Of a DNA stretch of 64,000 bases, positions 63,451 through 64,000 are shown one piece after another. Within the stretch, counting starts at the first letter, position 1; every line of letters starts with the position of its first letter. Below the pieces are notes generated by a model. It saw only the letters and a list, made by a program, of their open reading frames with translations. It ran no database searches and had not been told where the DNA came from. Origin of the DNA: Drosophila miranda (taxonomy: Eukaryota; Arthropoda; Insecta; Diptera; Drosophilidae); NCBI RefSeq assembly GCF_003369915.1, contig NC_046677.1, positions 21,098,913 to 21,162,912 on the forward strand, written 5' to 3'. The position numbers and the translations under genes were made by a program.

Positions 63451-63960
63451 TCGGATAATAGCGGATAAGGTAAATGAGCATTAATTTTTATCTGGTGTGA
63501 TTTTCATAGAATATTCAAATTATACGTCACAACAAAAGGTCAGGGATAAGCTATAAATAACATTAAATTGCTTAAGTGCAAACAAAGAAAAACAAATTAA
63601 AGTATCACAAGTGCTGGCATAAAAGGAAATAAAGGGAAAAGCGTATAGCGTATTTCAATTATCCGTCTCAATTGCAAGTAAAGGATAAGCAATGAATAAC
63701 ATTAAATAGTTTAGAAGCCGGATTTTTAGCTATCCCAGCCTTTAAATAACTCTCGGATAACAAGGGATAAGAAATTAAAGTATCAACTATCAATGATATA
63801 TTCTTTTCATAGAGTATTTCTATTATCCGTGTCAATAGAAGATCAGGGATAAGCCCCAAAGTCAAGGTTAAGCTTTAAAAGCCTTAAAAATATTGATATT
63901 GAATTATCTTAGCTCTCGGATAACAAAGGAGAATAAAACAAAATAGCTACAAGAATTCAA
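63451..63960. repeat. Diverged tandem modules with facing TTATCC/GGATAA sites, block 2
   Basis: TTATCC-N18-GGATAA at 63659-63688 and 63823-63852, and TTATAC-N18-GGATAA at 63520-63549. Extra CTCGGATAA copies lie near 63451, 63752 and 63917. Flanks share TTTCATAGA(A/G)TATT and AATAACATTAAAT. Module spacing is 139 and 164 bp. Confidence 0.85.
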
Positions 63961-64000
63961 ATATTTAAATTGTAAAGTATTTTCTATTCCATATTAGTCT

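Overview
The window is insect nuclear DNA, almost certainly from a Drosophila species. It holds small spliced genes with GT-AG introns, AT-rich intergenic DNA, and an ortholog of fly skywalker (sky, TBC1D24 family) next to a tandem family of secreted Ly6/uPAR genes. That is the arrangement I recall around CG9336, CG9338 and CG9339 in D. melanogaster. The exact species is not determined; an obscura-group fly is only a guess. No rRNA, tRNA, CRISPR or bacterial-type features were seen.

Layout. Bases 1-640 contain a long imperfect hairpin. From 1.3 to 13.6 kb there are four Ly6/uPAR genes in tandem on the + strand (1347-3057, 5955-8379, 10180-12021, 12901-13558). All have three coding exons, both introns in phase 1, ten framework cysteines, a signal peptide and a hydrophobic C-terminal tail suited to a GPI anchor. 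An AT-rich stretch of about 2.9 kb separates them from sky, which runs convergently on the - strand from 49852 down to 16433.

The sky model was rebuilt exon by exon: nine constitutive coding exons, an 87-nt cassette exon in phase 0 on both sides (18411-18497), and a second, mutually exclusive first coding exon (33118-33283) inside the 20-kb first intron. All splice phases agree. Predicted proteins are 568 aa, or 597 aa with the cassette; the alternative start gives 573 or 602 aa. The TBC domain keeps the lipid-binding basic residues at their published positions (K75, R79, K277, R281, R335), which supports the chosen start. The C-terminus is a TLDc domain.

From 49.9 to 64 kb no convincing gene was found. 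This is non-coding DNA upstream of sky, possibly including untranslated exons. It holds several unexplained repeats. The most striking are modules of TTATCC and GGATAA facing each other at a fixed 18-bp spacing: five copies at 61.1-61.3 kb and 63.5-63.9 kb, plus variants with other spacings. Others are a GGGTCACC cluster at 52.2-52.5 kb and a G-run with quadruplex potential at 60.9 kb. Inside the sky introns there are also a 148-bp MITE with TA target-site duplication, a decayed kinesin-13-like coding fragment beside it, a 46-A run, and a duplicated block of about 110 bp.

Functionally, the Ly6 proteins would be GPI-anchored three-finger proteins at the cell surface. Sky is a synaptic TBC protein acting on Rab35 in endosomal sorting of synaptic vesicles. 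They are neighbours by synteny; nothing in the sequence shows that they work together.
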